A stretch of 64,000 bases of DNA. Origin: Vreelandella piezotolerans (GTDB lineage Bacteria; Pseudomonadota; Gammaproteobacteria; Pseudomonadales; Halomonadaceae). The stretch is from NCBI RefSeq assembly GCF_012427705.1, contig NZ_CP048602.1, positions 3,038,001 to 3,102,000 of the forward strand, read 5' to 3'. Below the pieces are notes generated by a model that was given only the letters and a program-made list of their open reading frames with translations, was not told where the DNA came from and did no database searches. This document shows positions 43,423 to 55,414 of the stretch, one piece after another. Each line of letters starts with the position of its first letter. Positions within the stretch are counted from its first letter, which is position 1. The position numbers and the translations under genes are program-made.

Positions 43423-46400
43423 ATGTTTCATGGCGGGCTGCTGGTCGCAGTGTCACTGCTCTATATTGCAGTGCTGTTTGGAATTGCTTGGTTTGGCGAC
43501 CGGCGGGCGCGTACTCATGGCGCCAGCCGCCGCCGCCCCCTCATTTACAGTCTGGCGCTCGCCATTTACTGCACCTCGTGGACCTTCTATGGCGCGGTCG
43601 GCCAGGCTGCCACGGCGGGCTGGTCGTTTGCCAGCATCTTTGTCGGGCCCATTCTGACGTTTTTGCTCTTCTGGCCCGTGCTGGCGAAGATGATCCGCGT
43701 TGCCAAGCACCAGAACGTCACCTCCATTGCCGACTTCATCGCTTCTCGCTACGGTAAAACCCAATCTCTAGCAGCCTTTGCGAGCCTAGTAGCCCTGATC
43801 GGCACGCTGCCTTATATCGCGCTTCAGCTAAAGGCCGTCTCGACGACCTTTAGTGTCTTGACCGACGCCCCCGACATGACCCACGCCCCTCTGTTTGGCG
43901 ATACGGCCTTTTACGTAGCGGTGGTGATGGCCATTTTTGCCATTCTGTTTGGCACCCGGCACACCGATGCCACCGAGCATCACGAAGGGTTGATCCATGC
44001 GGTCGCCTTCGAGTCGCTGGTCAAACTGGTAGCGTTCTTGGTGCTGGGTGCCTTCGTCACCTGGGGGATGTTCGACGGCCTTGGCGAATTGATGGGCCAT
44101 GCCGAAAGCCAGCTCGAGTTGCAGCGCCAGCTCGCCAACCAAGACTTTGGCCAAAGCTTCTGGGCGCAAACATTGCTCGCCATGCTCGCCATTTTGTGCC
44201 TGCCGCGCCAGTTTCACGTGGCCGTGGTGGAAAACATCCATCCAGACGATGCCACCAAAGCGCGCTGGTTGTTTCCACTCTATTTGCTGGCCATTGCCTT
44301 CTTCGTCGTGCCACTGGCGGCCGCTGGCTTGCTGCTGTTCTCAGAAAGCGGTGTAGAGCCCGATACCTATGTGCTTGCCCTCTCCATGGCCTCCGGCCAG
44401 CAGTGGCTCACGCTGCTGACCTTCATCGGCGGCTTCTCTGCCGCCACCGGCATGGTCATCGTGGCGGCGGTAGCGGTCTCGATCATGATCTCGAACGAGA
44501 TCGTGATTCCCGCGCTCTTTAGATTGCGCTGGTTCGACACCAAGGCCCGCGACTATGGCCGTTTGGTACTGCGCACTCGCCGCTTGACCATCGTGGCCGT
44601 GCTGGCCATGGCGTACGGCTTTTACCAGCTGATTGGCGAGTTCACCTCGCTGGCCTCCATCGGCATGCTCTCGTTTGCCGCAGCGGCCCAGTTTGCCCCC
44701 GCGCTGATTGGCGGGCTGTACTGGAAGCGCGGCAACCGCTTGGGCGTGATCGTGGGCATGAACGTGGGCTTTGCCATTTGGGCGTATAGCCTGCTGATGC
44801 CCGCCATGATCAATGCCGGCGTGCTGCCACAAGCATGGTTAGCGGGCGGCCCGCTGGGGCTTAACTGGCTGTCACCCACGGCGCTATTTGGTTTGAACCT
44901 GGGGGACACCTTTACTCACGGGGTCATGCTGTCACTCGGCATCAATCTGTTTTGCTATATCTTCGTCTCTCAGGTGACGTCTCAACGAGTGGTAGAGCGC
45001 ATTCAAGCGTCGCTGTTCGTCGATAGCGTCGAAACCCGACAAACCTCGGTGAATCGCCCCTGGACGGGGGCCACGACGGTGGGCGATTTGAAAGTGCTGT
45101 GCGAGCGCTTCCTGGGTGCAGGTCAGGTCGACCGCGCCTTCGATGATTACGCTCGCCGAGCGGGCAAGCCGCTGGATGATGGCACCCGCGCCTCCATCGA
45201 CGTGATCCAATTCACCGAGCGGTTTCTCGCCTCTGTCTTGGGGGCATCGTCGGCGCGGATCGTAGTGAACTCGGCCCTTCAGGGGCGCGGTATCGGCATT
45301 TCCGATGTGATCTCCATCGTGGATGAAGCCTCCCAAGTACTCGAGTTCAACCGCGCCCTGCTGCAGGCGACCATCGAGAACATCAATCAGGGCATTAGCG
45401 TGGTCGACCAGAACTTACGCCTGGTGGTGTGGAACCAGCGCTATCTGGAGCTCTTTCGCTTCCCCGACCACATCATTCGCGTTGGCGCACCGATGGACCG
45501 TATCTTTCGCTACAACGCCCACAACGGCGAGTACGGGCCCGGCGATCCCGAAGAGCACGTTCAACTGCTGCTGGACAACATCCGAGAAGGCCAGCCCCAC
45601 CGCTACGTGCGTTACCGCCAGGACGGAAGCGTGCTGGAAGTACAGGGCAACCCCATGCCCGGCGGCGGCTTCGTCTATACCTATCAAGACATCACCCAGC
45701 AAAAGCGTATCGAAGAAGCGCTGATCCGCTCAGAAAACAATATCCGTATCTATACCGATAACGTCCCGGCCCTGATCGCCTACTTCGATAAAGAGAGCCG
45801 CTACCTGTTTACCAACCGTGCCTACGAGCAGGCCTTCAACATCGACCGCAACGCGGTGATCGGGCGTCGCTACGAGGACGTGCTACCGGTGAAGCAAGCC
45901 GAAGAGCGGGTGCCCTGGGTACAGCGCACGCTGGCCGGTGAGCGGGTGAGTTTTGAGGTCTCCATGCGGGTCAACGACGCCATGCGCTATATGTTGGTGA
46001 CCTACACCCCGCACTTTGGCGATAGCCAGTCGATTCTGGGCTTCTTCGCGCTGTATCAAGACATTACCGAGCGCCGCCAAGCAGAAATTGCCCTCAAAGA
46101 GACCAACGAAACCCTGGAAGAGCGGGTGCGCGAGCGTACCCAGGCGCTCTCCGAAGCCAACGCCGCGCTTCGCCAAGAGAACCGCGTGCGTGCCGAAGCG
46201 GAGCAGGCCCTGCGCCAGGCCAAACAGCTAGCGGAAGACGCCAATGCTTCGAAAACGCGCTTCCTGGCGGCCGCCAGCCACGACTTGTTGCAGCCTCTGA
46301 ACGCGGCGCGCTTGTTTACCTCGGCACTGATGCAGAACGTCACCGCCAGCGATACCCAGCGCACCATTGGCCATATCGACAACTCGCTACAGGCCGCCGA

Positions 46401-47364
46401 AGAGCTGCTGGGCACGCTGCTGGACATCTCCAAGCTGGATGCAGGGGCGCTGACGCCTCGGCGCAGCCACTTTGCCCTGGCCGATATTTTTCGCCCGCTG
46501 CGCGCCGAATTCGACGTCATGGCGGACGATCGAGGGCTCGATTTGGTCGTGGTGCCCACCCAGCAATGGGTGGATTCCGACCCGCAGATGCTGCGCCGGA
46601 TCGTGCAGAACTTCCTCTCCAACGCGATTCGCTACACTCAAGAGGGGCGCGTGCTGCTTGGCTGTCGCCGCCAAGGAGGGCGACTGCTGATCGAAGTATG
46701 GGACAGCGGGCCAGGGATACCTGAATCCAAATTAACGGAGATCTTTCAGGAGTTCCGACGCCTCGATCAGGTTTCCCGTCATAAAGAGAGTGAAAAAGGC
46801 CTGGGGCTGGGGCTCTCCATCGCTGATCGCATGAGCCGAGTGCTCGACCACCCCATCAAAGTGCGCTCCTGGGAAGGCGTTGGTACGGTGTTCTCGGTCA
46901 GCGTGCCTATCGTAGCCGCTCGGGAAGTGTCCGTTGCCGAGCAGGAACCCAGTAGCCGTCGCAGCGGCAATAAGCTGGCCGGTACACGGATCGTGTGTAT
47001 CGATAATGAGACGCTGATTCTAGAAGGAATGACCGCCATGCTCAGCGGCTGGGGCTGCGAGGTATTCACTGCCACCAGCATTGGTGGGGCCAAATCCATT
47101 CTGCGCAACATGGATGGCGACCCTGATGCTATCTTGGCGGATTACCATCTGGATAACGAGGTCACCGGCCTGATGGCGCTAGAGGCTCTGAGCGAGCGTT
47201 TTGCTGGTGCCGTTCCTGGGATTGTGATCACCGCCGATCGCACCGAAGCAGTCGCCGAAGAGGTCAAGCGTGCGGGCTACCAGCTGCTGCTGAAACCGGT
47301 GAAGCCCGCCGCACTTCGCGCACTGCTCACCCGCACCCTCCAGGCCAGCCGCGCCAAAGCGTGA
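43423..47364 (+). CDS. crbS: CrbS-type hybrid sensor kinase with sodium:solute symporter domain
   Basis: A 1313-residue fusion. Residues 1 to about 510 form a 12-13 helix SSS transporter-like domain (IYCTSWTFYGAVGQAATAGW, LFGTRHTDATEHHEGLIHAV, HVAVVENIHPDDATKARWLF). Two PAS domains follow, around residues 650-760 (INQGISVVDQNLRLVVWNQR) and 770-890 (VPALIAYFDKESRYLFTNRA), then a coiled coil, a HisKA domain with phospho-acceptor H953 (AAASHDLLQPLNAAR), an ATPase domain (VWDSGPGIPESKL, KGLGLGLSIADRMS) and a receiver domain with D1240 (ILADYHLD). In Vibrio and Pseudomonas CrbS-CrbR turns on acs and acetate use. It is convergent with crbR. Whether the SSS part transports or only senses is unknown. 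Confidence 0.93.
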   Translation: MFHGGLLVAVSLLYIAVLFGIAWFGDRRARTHGASRRRPLIYSLALAIYCTSWTFYGAVGQAATAGWSFASIFVGPILTFLLFWPVLAKMIRVAKHQNVTSIADFIASRYGKTQSLAAFASLVALIGTLPYIALQLKAVSTTFSVLTDAPDMTHAPLFGDTAFYVAVVMAIFAILFGTRHTDATEHHEGLIHAVAFESLVKLVAFLVLGAFVTWGMFDGLGELMGHAESQLELQRQLANQDFGQSFWAQTLLAMLAILCLPRQFHVAVVENIHPDDATKARWLFPLYLLAIAFFVVPLAAAGLLLFSESGVEPDTYVLALSMASGQQWLTLLTFIGGFSAATGMVIVAAVAVSIMISNEIVIPALFRLRWFDTKARDYGRLVLRTRRLTIVAVLAMAYGFYQLIGEFTSLASIGMLSFAAAAQFAPALIGGLYWKRGNRLGVIVGMNVGFAIWAYSLLMPAMINAGVLPQAWLAGGPLGLNWLSPTALFGLNLGDTFTHGVMLSLGINLFCYIFVSQVTSQRVVERIQASLFVDSVETRQTSVNRPWTGATTVGDLKVLCERFLGAGQVDRAFDDYARRAGKPLDDGTRASIDVIQFTERFLASVLGASSARIVVNSALQGRGIGISDVISIVDEASQVLEFNRALLQATIENINQGISVVDQNLRLVVWNQRYLELFRFPDHIIRVGAPMDRIFRYNAHNGEYGPGDPEEHVQLLLDNIREGQPHRYVRYRQDGSVLEVQGNPMPGGGFVYTYQDITQQKRIEEALIRSENNIRIYTDNVPALIAYFDKESRYLFTNRAYEQAFNIDRNAVIGRRYEDVLPVKQAEERVPWVQRTLAGERVSFEVSMRVNDAMRYMLVTYTPHFGDSQSILGFFALYQDITERRQAEIALKETNETLEERVRERTQALSEANAALRQENRVRAEAEQALRQAKQLAEDANASKTRFLAAASHDLLQPLNAARLFTSALMQNVTASDTQRTIGHIDNSLQAAEELLGTLLDISKLDAGALTPRRSHFALADIFRPLRAEFDVMADDRGLDLVVVPTQQWVDSDPQMLRRIVQNFLSNAIRYTQEGRVLLGCRRQGGRLLIEVWDSGPGIPESKLTEIFQEFRRLDQVSRHKESEKGLGLGLSIADRMSRVLDHPIKVRSWEGVGTVFSVSVPIVAAREVSVAEQEPSSRRSGNKLAGTRIVCIDNETLILEGMTAMLSGWGCEVFTATSIGGAKSILRNMDGDPDAILADYHLDNEVTGLMALEALSERFAGAVPGIVITADRTEAVAEEVKRAGYQLLLKPVKPAALRALLTRTLQASRAKA

Positions 47365-47392
47365 CTGGACAAAGAGTTCCAACCAAAACGAC

Positions 47393-47426
47393 GGCGCCGC
47401 GCTTAGCATTCTCTAAGCGCGGCGCC
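47393..47426. terminator. Shared terminator between crbS and crbR
   Basis: GGCGCCGCGCTTAG and CTAAGCGCGGCGCC form a perfect 14-bp stem with a 6-nt loop between the convergent stops. T-runs are weak on both sides, but the stem is very stable and is probably bidirectional. Confidence 0.75.
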
Positions 47427-47445
47427 TCTGATCGACCGTCCGCCG

Positions 47446-48108
47446 TTACGACTCGACTTTTGGCGGCTCCACTTCCAGTTTCTGTGCCGCGATCACCGCT
47501 TGGGTGCGTGAATGGACACCCAGCTTGCGCAAAATGGCCGTCACGTGGGCTTTGATGGTCGCCTCCGAAACGTTTAGCTCGTAGGCAATCTGCTTGTTCA
47601 ACAGCCCTTCGGTGAGCATATTGAGCACGCGGAACTGCTGCGGCGTGAGCGAGGCGATCGCCTCGGCAAAGCGCGACTCCTCTTCGCTGGTCTCTTCGAG
47701 GACGTTGGCCAGCGCCTCCGGCAGCCACACCTCCCCCTGCAGAATCTCACCCACCGCCTCGGCAATCAGCTGCAGCGATGACGACTTGGGAATGAAGCCA
47801 GAAGCACCGTAGTCGATGGCACGACGTACCACGTAGGGTTCATCGCTGCCAGATACTACGGCGACCGGAATATCCGGCATCTGACCGCGCAGTTGAATGA
47901 GGCCCGAAAAGCCGTGGGCACCAGGCATGTGCAGATCCAGCAGAATCAAATCTGCATCGGGGTGTCGATTGACGACCTCAGTGGTGGCTTCCATGGTGTC
48001 GGCTTCGACAATCTCAGCCTGGGGGGCCAACTGGCGCAACGCCTGGGTGAGTGCTGCACGAAACAGCGGATGGTCGTCAGCGACGATAAACTTATGGGCT
48101 ACTGCCAT
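47446..48108 (-). CDS. crbR: CrbR-type response regulator (LuxR/FixJ class)
   Basis: A 220-residue regulator. The receiver domain has acidic residues D11-D12, the phosphorylated D58 (LILLDLHMPG) and a conserved Lys in GFIPKSSSLQ. A GerE/LuxR helix-turn-helix is at the C-terminus (LTPQQFRVLNMLTEGLLNKQ, then NVSEATIKAHVTAILRKLGV). The ATG at 48108 has a full GGAGGA ribosome site 7 bp upstream, so the longer open frame is rejected. It faces crbS tail to tail and lies downstream of acs, its expected target; a strong terminator separates acs from it. It corresponds to CrbR/ErdR of Vibrio and Pseudomonas. Confidence 0.92.
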   Translation of the reverse strand: MAVAHKFIVADDHPLFRAALTQALRQLAPQAEIVEADTMEATTEVVNRHPDADLILLDLHMPGAHGFSGLIQLRGQMPDIPVAVVSGSDEPYVVRRAIDYGASGFIPKSSSLQLIAEAVGEILQGEVWLPEALANVLEETSEEESRFAEAIASLTPQQFRVLNMLTEGLLNKQIAYELNVSEATIKAHVTAILRKLGVHSRTQAVIAAQKLEVEPPKVES

Positions 48109-48246
48109 GGATATTCCTCCGGTTCCTCGAGCAGCGGGGTTGCCTGCCGCCGCGACGCTAGGCTCATACGGTTGAAGCATGGTACCCCATGGGCTTCATC
48201 ATGCCCAAGCATCACATGCACAATTTGTCATTGAGACGTCATCCGC

Positions 48247-48283
48247 ACAAAAACAGCAGTGCCGGCCCTGTGGCCGGCACTGC
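48247..48283 (-). terminator. Terminator of acs
   Basis: GCAGTGCCGGCC and GGCCGGCACTGC form a perfect 12-bp stem with a 4-nt loop, followed on the minus strand by TGTTTTTGTG. It lies about 95 bp after the acs stop. A weaker stem (CTGCC/GGCAG) sits between the two. Confidence 0.92.
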
Positions 48284-48376
48284 ATCGGGTAAGCGCAGTT
48301 TGCCTGACAGCAATGCGCCAATGCTTGACGCCCGTCATTGAATACCCCCACTGCCATGGGCAGCGGGGCGAGTCGA

Positions 48377-50326
<1,950 letters not shown>

Positions 50327-50496
50327 GAAATTGCCTCTGTCCGTGAAGTTGCACTCTCTGGTAAGTGTGGTCGGTTTTGTTATTGGCTGCACCGACGCGC
50401 GTAATATTTACCTAGCATAAACCTGTCCCGATCGGCTTCCCTTTAGACATTGGTATTAACAATTTTTATTTAAAAAACAGTAGCTTAAAATAAAAA

Positions 50497-51063
50497 TTAC
50501 GGACTAACGAAAGCACGATAGACCAAGGTCTGATCGCAATGACGGCAGCGGTAGCGACGCCCCTTTGCGACTAAGGCATGACGTCTCGACGTAAAGCGAT
50601 GCACCCGACAGCCACACTCATAGTGAAAAGGGCGCGGTTGCGAGCGCTGAATATCGAAACGGTGGGTGACCCTAGGCGCGAGCCCAAACAGATCCCGCAT
50701 GACCGTCTGCCACTCGCGGCCATGCGGTTTAAAGCGAGTCCCCTGGGCCAGATGAAAGACCAGCCAGTGGGCCATCTCATGAGGAATCACCTCATCGAAA
50801 AACGCCTCGCGATTATCGGCCAGCAGCACCGGGTTGAAGCGCAGCCCGCCCCGCCCAAGATGCGCCTGCCCTGCCGATGCGCCCTTCAGGTCGAACCACA
50901 CCTTGGGCGTGGGCAGCGCGGGATCTACCTCACGACAGCGTGCCAGGGCCTGCGCGACCCGCTCTTGGGCGGCACAAAGCAGCGCTTCATGGGACAGCGC
51001 CAATAATTCATCGCGCGGCCAAGGGGGGAGTGGAGACGTCTTCATTAGTGATAAACTAGCCAT
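50497..51063 (-). CDS. SprT-family zinc metalloprotease-like protein
   Basis: A 188-residue SprT-like protein. The HExxH zinc site is H95-E96-x2-H99 (VIPHEMAHWLVFHL), and a third ligand is likely in the following helix (FKPHGREWQTVM). A C-terminal zinc ribbon (CGCRVHR then CRHCDQTL) completes the family. Relatives include the SprT domain of the DNA-protein crosslink protease Spartan; the bacterial role is unclear. The start is uncertain: ATGs at 51063 and 51045 both lack a clear ribosome site, and the second (MKTSPLPPW) may be the true one. It is divergent from the YecA-like gene and upstream of acs on the same strand. Confidence 0.87.
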   Translation of the reverse strand: MASLSLMKTSPLPPWPRDELLALSHEALLCAAQERVAQALARCREVDPALPTPKVWFDLKGASAGQAHLGRGGLRFNPVLLADNREAFFDEVIPHEMAHWLVFHLAQGTRFKPHGREWQTVMRDLFGLAPRVTHRFDIQRSQPRPFHYECGCRVHRFTSRRHALVAKGRRYRCRHCDQTLVYRAFVSP

Positions 51064-51132
51064 TAGTGACGTTGATCGATTGTGATGGATCGACAGCGGT
51101 TTTCAAACATGACGTTGATAACGAGGCTCCCC

Positions 51133-51813
51133 ATGGCAGAGCGCAATACCATGACCGACGCTAACTCGCCCGACAGTGCCCCGCCTCAGCCGCTGCTTGA
51201 CGACGAACAGCTCGACAGGCTGGACGATTTTCTCGACTCTGAACAAGTGGGCGAAGATGCCCTCGACCTGATTTCGGCCCATGGCTTTCTGGTCGCCCTG
51301 GCAGTCGCGCCTAGCGAGCAGCCCACCGAGCAGTGGCTGGAGGAGCTTTTTCAAGGCGAACCCAACTACCGCGATGCCACCGAGCGCGATGAGATCGTCC
51401 GACTGCTGACACTGCTGCGCGACAACGCCATGGCGGTCCTGGAGCAAGGGGGCCTACCGGAACTGCCCTTCGAACTAACGCTGGATGGTCTGCCCGCAGA
51501 AGAGACGCCGATTGGCGACTGGTGTGCAGGCTTCATGGAAGGCGTGTTCAGCGACGAGAGCGCTTGGTTCCAGGATGATGAAGAGGCTGCCGCCACGCTG
51601 CTGCTGCCGTTCATGTCGCTATCGGGGCTCTTCGACGACGAACCCGACATGGCCGAGATGGCCAAAGATCAGGCCAGCCAAGAATCCTTCGTCGCCCAGC
51701 TGCCCGAGCTCGTCCTTGACCTCTACCTGCACTACCGGGTACCACCAGAAACGCCCAAACCCAAACCGCGCAAAAAGACGCCCGCCAAAGCGAAGGGCAA
51801 AAAGCGCCAGTAG
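51133..51813 (+). CDS. UPF0149 family protein (YecA/YgfB-like)
   Basis: A 226-residue acidic, all-helical protein of the UPF0149 family. Seen: LDRLDDFLDSE near the N-terminus, ISAHGFLVALAVAPSEQP, GDWCAGFMEGVF, and a Lys/Pro-rich basic tail (KPKPRKKTPAKAKGKKRQ) that could bind nucleic acid. Some YecA proteins carry a C-terminal SEC-C zinc motif; it is absent here. The function is not known. The ATG at 51133 has GAGG 6 bp upstream; the open frame continues upstream and another ATG lies at 51151. It ends 5 bp from the convergent cardiolipin synthase stop. Confidence 0.85.
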   Translation: MAERNTMTDANSPDSAPPQPLLDDEQLDRLDDFLDSEQVGEDALDLISAHGFLVALAVAPSEQPTEQWLEELFQGEPNYRDATERDEIVRLLTLLRDNAMAVLEQGGLPELPFELTLDGLPAEETPIGDWCAGFMEGVFSDESAWFQDDEEAAATLLLPFMSLSGLFDDEPDMAEMAKDQASQESFVAQLPELVLDLYLHYRVPPETPKPKPRKKTPAKAKGKKRQ

Positions 51814-51818
51814 CCGCG

Positions 51819-52940
51819 TTATTTCAGGCGCATCACCAAACCGTCCACGACACCATACACCCACTCCTTGGCCCGCTGCCCCCAGGGGCGCGCGGCCCAG
51901 GCGGCAGCATCCACCTCTTGGCTGGCAGCAAAATTACGTTCGAAAAGCGCCTGCACGTCGCTGGCGAATCCTGGATCGTCTATCTCCTGGTTGGCCTCTA
52001 GGTTCCAGTGCAGGTTCCAGTGATCGAAATTACAAGAGCCTAGGCTAACCCACTCGTCGGCCAGGACGAACTTGGCATGTATGAAGGTCGGCTGGAACTC
52101 GAAAATGCGCACGCCCGCTTTCAGCAGTGCCTGATAAAAACGCTGGCCCGCATAGCGCACGCCGGGGTGGTCGTGCTTGGCGCCGGGCAGCAGCAAACGT
52201 ACATCCACGCCTTGTCGAGCGGCGCGGATCAAGCGGCGGCGCAGCGCAAACGTGGGCACGAAGTAGGGCGTGCATAGCCACAGCCGCTGACGCGCACGAC
52301 TGACCCGGGCATACAGCGAGTGGCGAATTGCTTGGTAGCGATAGCCTCTGGCCGACATTACTCGCCCACGCACGCCATCGGCATGGGACGTCGCGCTGCG
52401 CTGAGGCGGGAGCGGAAGGGGCGCTGGGTCCCCCGAGGCCTGGCGGGTCAGCCGGGAACGCCACAAACGGCGAAACAGTGCCTCCCAGTCTGCAACGGTC
52501 GGTCCGTCGATGCGTAGCGCGATTTCGTACCACGCCTGCAAAAACTCATCCACCGCGCCAAAACCGCCGGTAAAGGCAATTTCGCCGTCCACCACCACTA
52601 TCTTACGGTGATCACGGCTCAGATTGCGGGCCAACGAGTGAAAGCCAATCGGGTTGAACAGCTGCAAGGCTACGCCAGCGCTCTGCAAGCGTTCACGGTC
52701 GCGTCGCTCCAGCCCCATCGCACCGTAGCCGTCCAGGAGTAGAAACACCTGCACGCCGCGCCTAGCGGCGGACGCCAGCGCGTCGATGACTTGGGTGGCA
52801 AGCTCCCCCGACTCCATCAAGTAGAGTTCCACCAGCACGTAGTGCTGCGCTTGGCTCACCGCGTCGAACATCGCCGGTAAAAAGCGCGACGCTTCCGGCA
52901 GCAACACCACCCGGTTCCCTTCTCGCCACTCGTGCTGCAT
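51819..52940 (-). CDS. clsB: Cardiolipin synthase, ClsB-like phospholipase D
   Basis: A 373-residue phospholipase D-superfamily enzyme with two HKD motifs: HRKIVVVDGEIAFTGGFG near residue 110 and HAKFVLADEWVSLGSCNFD near residue 290. It has no N-terminal membrane helices, which fits ClsB (YbhO) rather than ClsA. It should join phosphatidyl groups to make cardiolipin; E. coli ClsB also makes phosphatidylglycerol. The ATG at 52940 has AAGGAG 7 bp upstream. Cardiolipin is important in salt adaptation. It lies 37 bp after rsmJ in the same direction and may be co-transcribed with tsaB-rsmJ. Confidence 0.9.
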   Translation of the reverse strand: MQHEWREGNRVVLLPEASRFLPAMFDAVSQAQHYVLVELYLMESGELATQVIDALASAARRGVQVFLLLDGYGAMGLERRDRERLQSAGVALQLFNPIGFHSLARNLSRDHRKIVVVDGEIAFTGGFGAVDEFLQAWYEIALRIDGPTVADWEALFRRLWRSRLTRQASGDPAPLPLPPQRSATSHADGVRGRVMSARGYRYQAIRHSLYARVSRARQRLWLCTPYFVPTFALRRRLIRAARQGVDVRLLLPGAKHDHPGVRYAGQRFYQALLKAGVRIFEFQPTFIHAKFVLADEWVSLGSCNFDHWNLHWNLEANQEIDDPGFASDVQALFERNFAASQEVDAAAWAARPWGQRAKEWVYGVVDGLVMRLK

Positions 52941-52977
52941 AGAGACTCCTTCTCTGGCTCCGCTGTGTCATCAACGC

Positions 52978-53688
52978 TCAGCGACTTAGGGAGCGATGGA
53001 CATATAGATCGTAGCGGCTCGTTTTGCCTTCCAACGTGTGCTGCGGCGCGGGCCCTGCAATAGGCGGCGCTTTACGGGGGCGTTTCACTACCACCCGGTG
53101 GGTCGCCACGTCGAGCGCGGCTTCCAACAAGCGAGGAGCATCGTCGTCGTCTCCGGCCAGCTCGCGAAACACGCGCATCTCTTTTTTCACCAGCGCGGAC
53201 TTGTCGCGATGGGGGAACATGGGATCCAGGTGGACGACTTGGGGCGTAAACTCGGCGTCCGCCACCAGCCTCGCCAACCGCTCGGCGGCATCGCCATGAC
53301 GCAAGTACATGCGCGCGGCAATCGCGGCGGTGTCCTCTGCGGCCGCCGCACGCGCTAGGCCGTCGCTGAGCAAGGCGGCGATGGCCGCGACCCGCTCGAT
53401 CATCAGTACCGGCGCCCCGAGGCTGGCCAGTACGAAGGCGTCGCGACCCAGGCCCGCCGTGGCATCGACCACGCTCGGCGTCACGCCTTTGGCTAGCCCG
53501 CAGGCCTTTGCCACCAGCTGTCCACGGCCGCCACCGAACTGACGACGGTGCGCGGCCTTGCCCGAGACGAAGTCGACGCTGAGCGGTTTGCCGTACTCGC
53601 GCTCGTCTCCCGCCAGGGCAAGCCGACCCTCCATGTAACCCAGCGTCAGCCCAGGTGGTAGCAAAACCTCCGGTACTGCCTGGCTCAT
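52978..53688 (-). CDS. rsmJ: 16S rRNA (guanine1516-N2)-methyltransferase RsmJ
   Basis: RsmJ methylates G1516 of 16S rRNA using S-adenosylmethionine. The 236-residue chain contains the SAM-binding [36 protein letters not shown], and the [18 protein letters not shown] segment that takes the place of the NPPY catalytic motif, all typical of RsmJ (YhiQ). The N-terminal substrate region [20 protein letters not shown] is also conserved. The ATG at 53688 overlaps the tsaB stop (ATGA), which settles the start over the upstream alternative. Confidence 0.93.
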   Translation of the reverse strand: MSQAVPEVLLPPGLTLGYMEGRLALAGDEREYGKPLSVDFVSGKAAHRRQFGGGRGQLVAKACGLAKGVTPSVVDATAGLGRDAFVLASLGAPVLMIERVAAIAALLSDGLARAAAAEDTAAIAARMYLRHGDAAERLARLVADAEFTPQVVHLDPMFPHRDKSALVKKEMRVFRELAGDDDDAPRLLEAALDVATHRVVVKRPRKAPPIAGPAPQHTLEGKTSRYDLYVHRSLSR

Positions 53689-54386
53689 GCCGGTTTCTTC
53701 CAAGCCACGTCATTTCGCAGATACACCGGCTGTACCTCATGGGCCGCCTGGCCCAGACCTGCGTCCAAGTCGCGCGCGGCCAGCCACGCCATCTCCTCCG
53801 CGCGTGGCTCTAGATCCGTGAGATGTTGCGACAAGCTGGCCTGCACGCCGACGGCAAATTCGTCCCACAGATTAAAGCCCGAGCCCACGCCCACCCAATC
53901 GGTTTCACCGGCTGGCAAACGGAATGCACCGGGCGGGATGACGACCTCGTCACTCTGTAAGCTTAGGGTATCGTTCAGGCAGTGCCAGGTAGCGGCATAC
54001 ACTTCGCCCATGCGCGCATCCAGCGCGGTGACCACATGGCGAAAGTGATAACGCCGATGCGCCTGAAGCGCGAGCGCTTCCAGGGTCGACACGCCGAGCA
54101 ATGGGCAGTCCAAGCCAAACGCCAATCCTTGCGCGGCACCGGCCGCAATGCGCAGGCCGGTGAACGAGCCGGGGCCGCGCCCAAAGGCGACGGCATTCAA
54201 CGCTTGTGGGGCAATGCCCGCATCGGCAAGCAGCTCATCCACCATTGGCATCAAGCGCTTGGTGTGCGCGCGTGGCGTCATCTCGAAGCGTGCCAGGCAG
54301 TCACGTTGGCCGCCTGTATGGCGGAGTAGTGCCGCAGAGCAGGCGCTGGAGGAGGCATCCAGTGCCAGAAGGTATAACGACGACAT
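53685..54386 (-). CDS. tsaB: tRNA threonylcarbamoyladenosine protein TsaB
   Basis: TsaB is the scaffold partner of TsaD in making t6A37 on tRNAs that read ANN codons. The 233-residue protein has the ASKHA fold: [15 protein letters not shown] at the N-terminus, [27 protein letters not shown] with the family's GPGSFTGLR signature, and [16 protein letters not shown]. The ATG at 54386 has only a weak, distant GGAG. It is coupled to rsmJ by a 4-bp overlap. trmO, which methylates the same modification, is found 9 kb away. Confidence 0.95.
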   Translation of the reverse strand: MSSLYLLALDASSSACSAALLRHTGGQRDCLARFEMTPRAHTKRLMPMVDELLADAGIAPQALNAVAFGRGPGSFTGLRIAAGAAQGLAFGLDCPLLGVSTLEALALQAHRRYHFRHVVTALDARMGEVYAATWHCLNDTLSLQSDEVVIPPGAFRLPAGETDWVGVGSGFNLWDEFAVGVQASLSQHLTDLEPRAEEMAWLAARDLDAGLGQAAHEVQPVYLRNDVAWKKPA

Positions 54387-54445
54387 AGCGGTATTGCACT
54401 CCGTAAAAATAGGCCTCTAGTATACCGCCGCACGCCTGAAACGAC

Positions 54446-54474
54446 GATGGCCCGCAGGAAACCTGCGGGCCATC
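54446..54474 (-). terminator. Terminator of adk
   Basis: GATGGCCCGCAGG and CCTGCGGGCCATC form a perfect 13-bp stem with a 3-nt loop, followed leftward by GTCGTTTC. The T-run is weak, but the position, 24 bp after the adk stop, fits. Confidence 0.8.
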
Positions 54475-54498
54475 GAGGCACGTAACACTGAGGCGCGC

Positions 54499-55263
<765 letters not shown>

Positions 55264-55364
55264 TTATTTTGTGTTTTTTTGAGTAAAAACAGCAAAGTGG
55301 CCAGCGTTAGTACTTTGGTCACCCTGTTTTAATCAAACTATCGTTTAAGTGGCCTAGCTATAAA

Positions 55365-55396
55365 CACAAGCGGCGCCCCTCAGGGCGCCGCTTGTG
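55365..55396 (-). terminator. Terminator of the aceE-aceF operon
   Basis: CACAAGCGGCGCCC and GGGCGCCGCTTGTG form a perfect 14-bp stem with a 4-nt loop, followed leftward by TTTATAG. It lies 18 bp past the aceF stop. Confidence 0.9.
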
Positions 55397-55414
55397 GCTT
55401 GCTCGGTCGACCGC

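Noticed and set aside
50459..50497. AT-rich inverted repeat after the SprT-like gene as a terminator
   Set aside because: The stem is almost entirely A-T and therefore weak; it may equally be part of the acs promoter, so no call is made.
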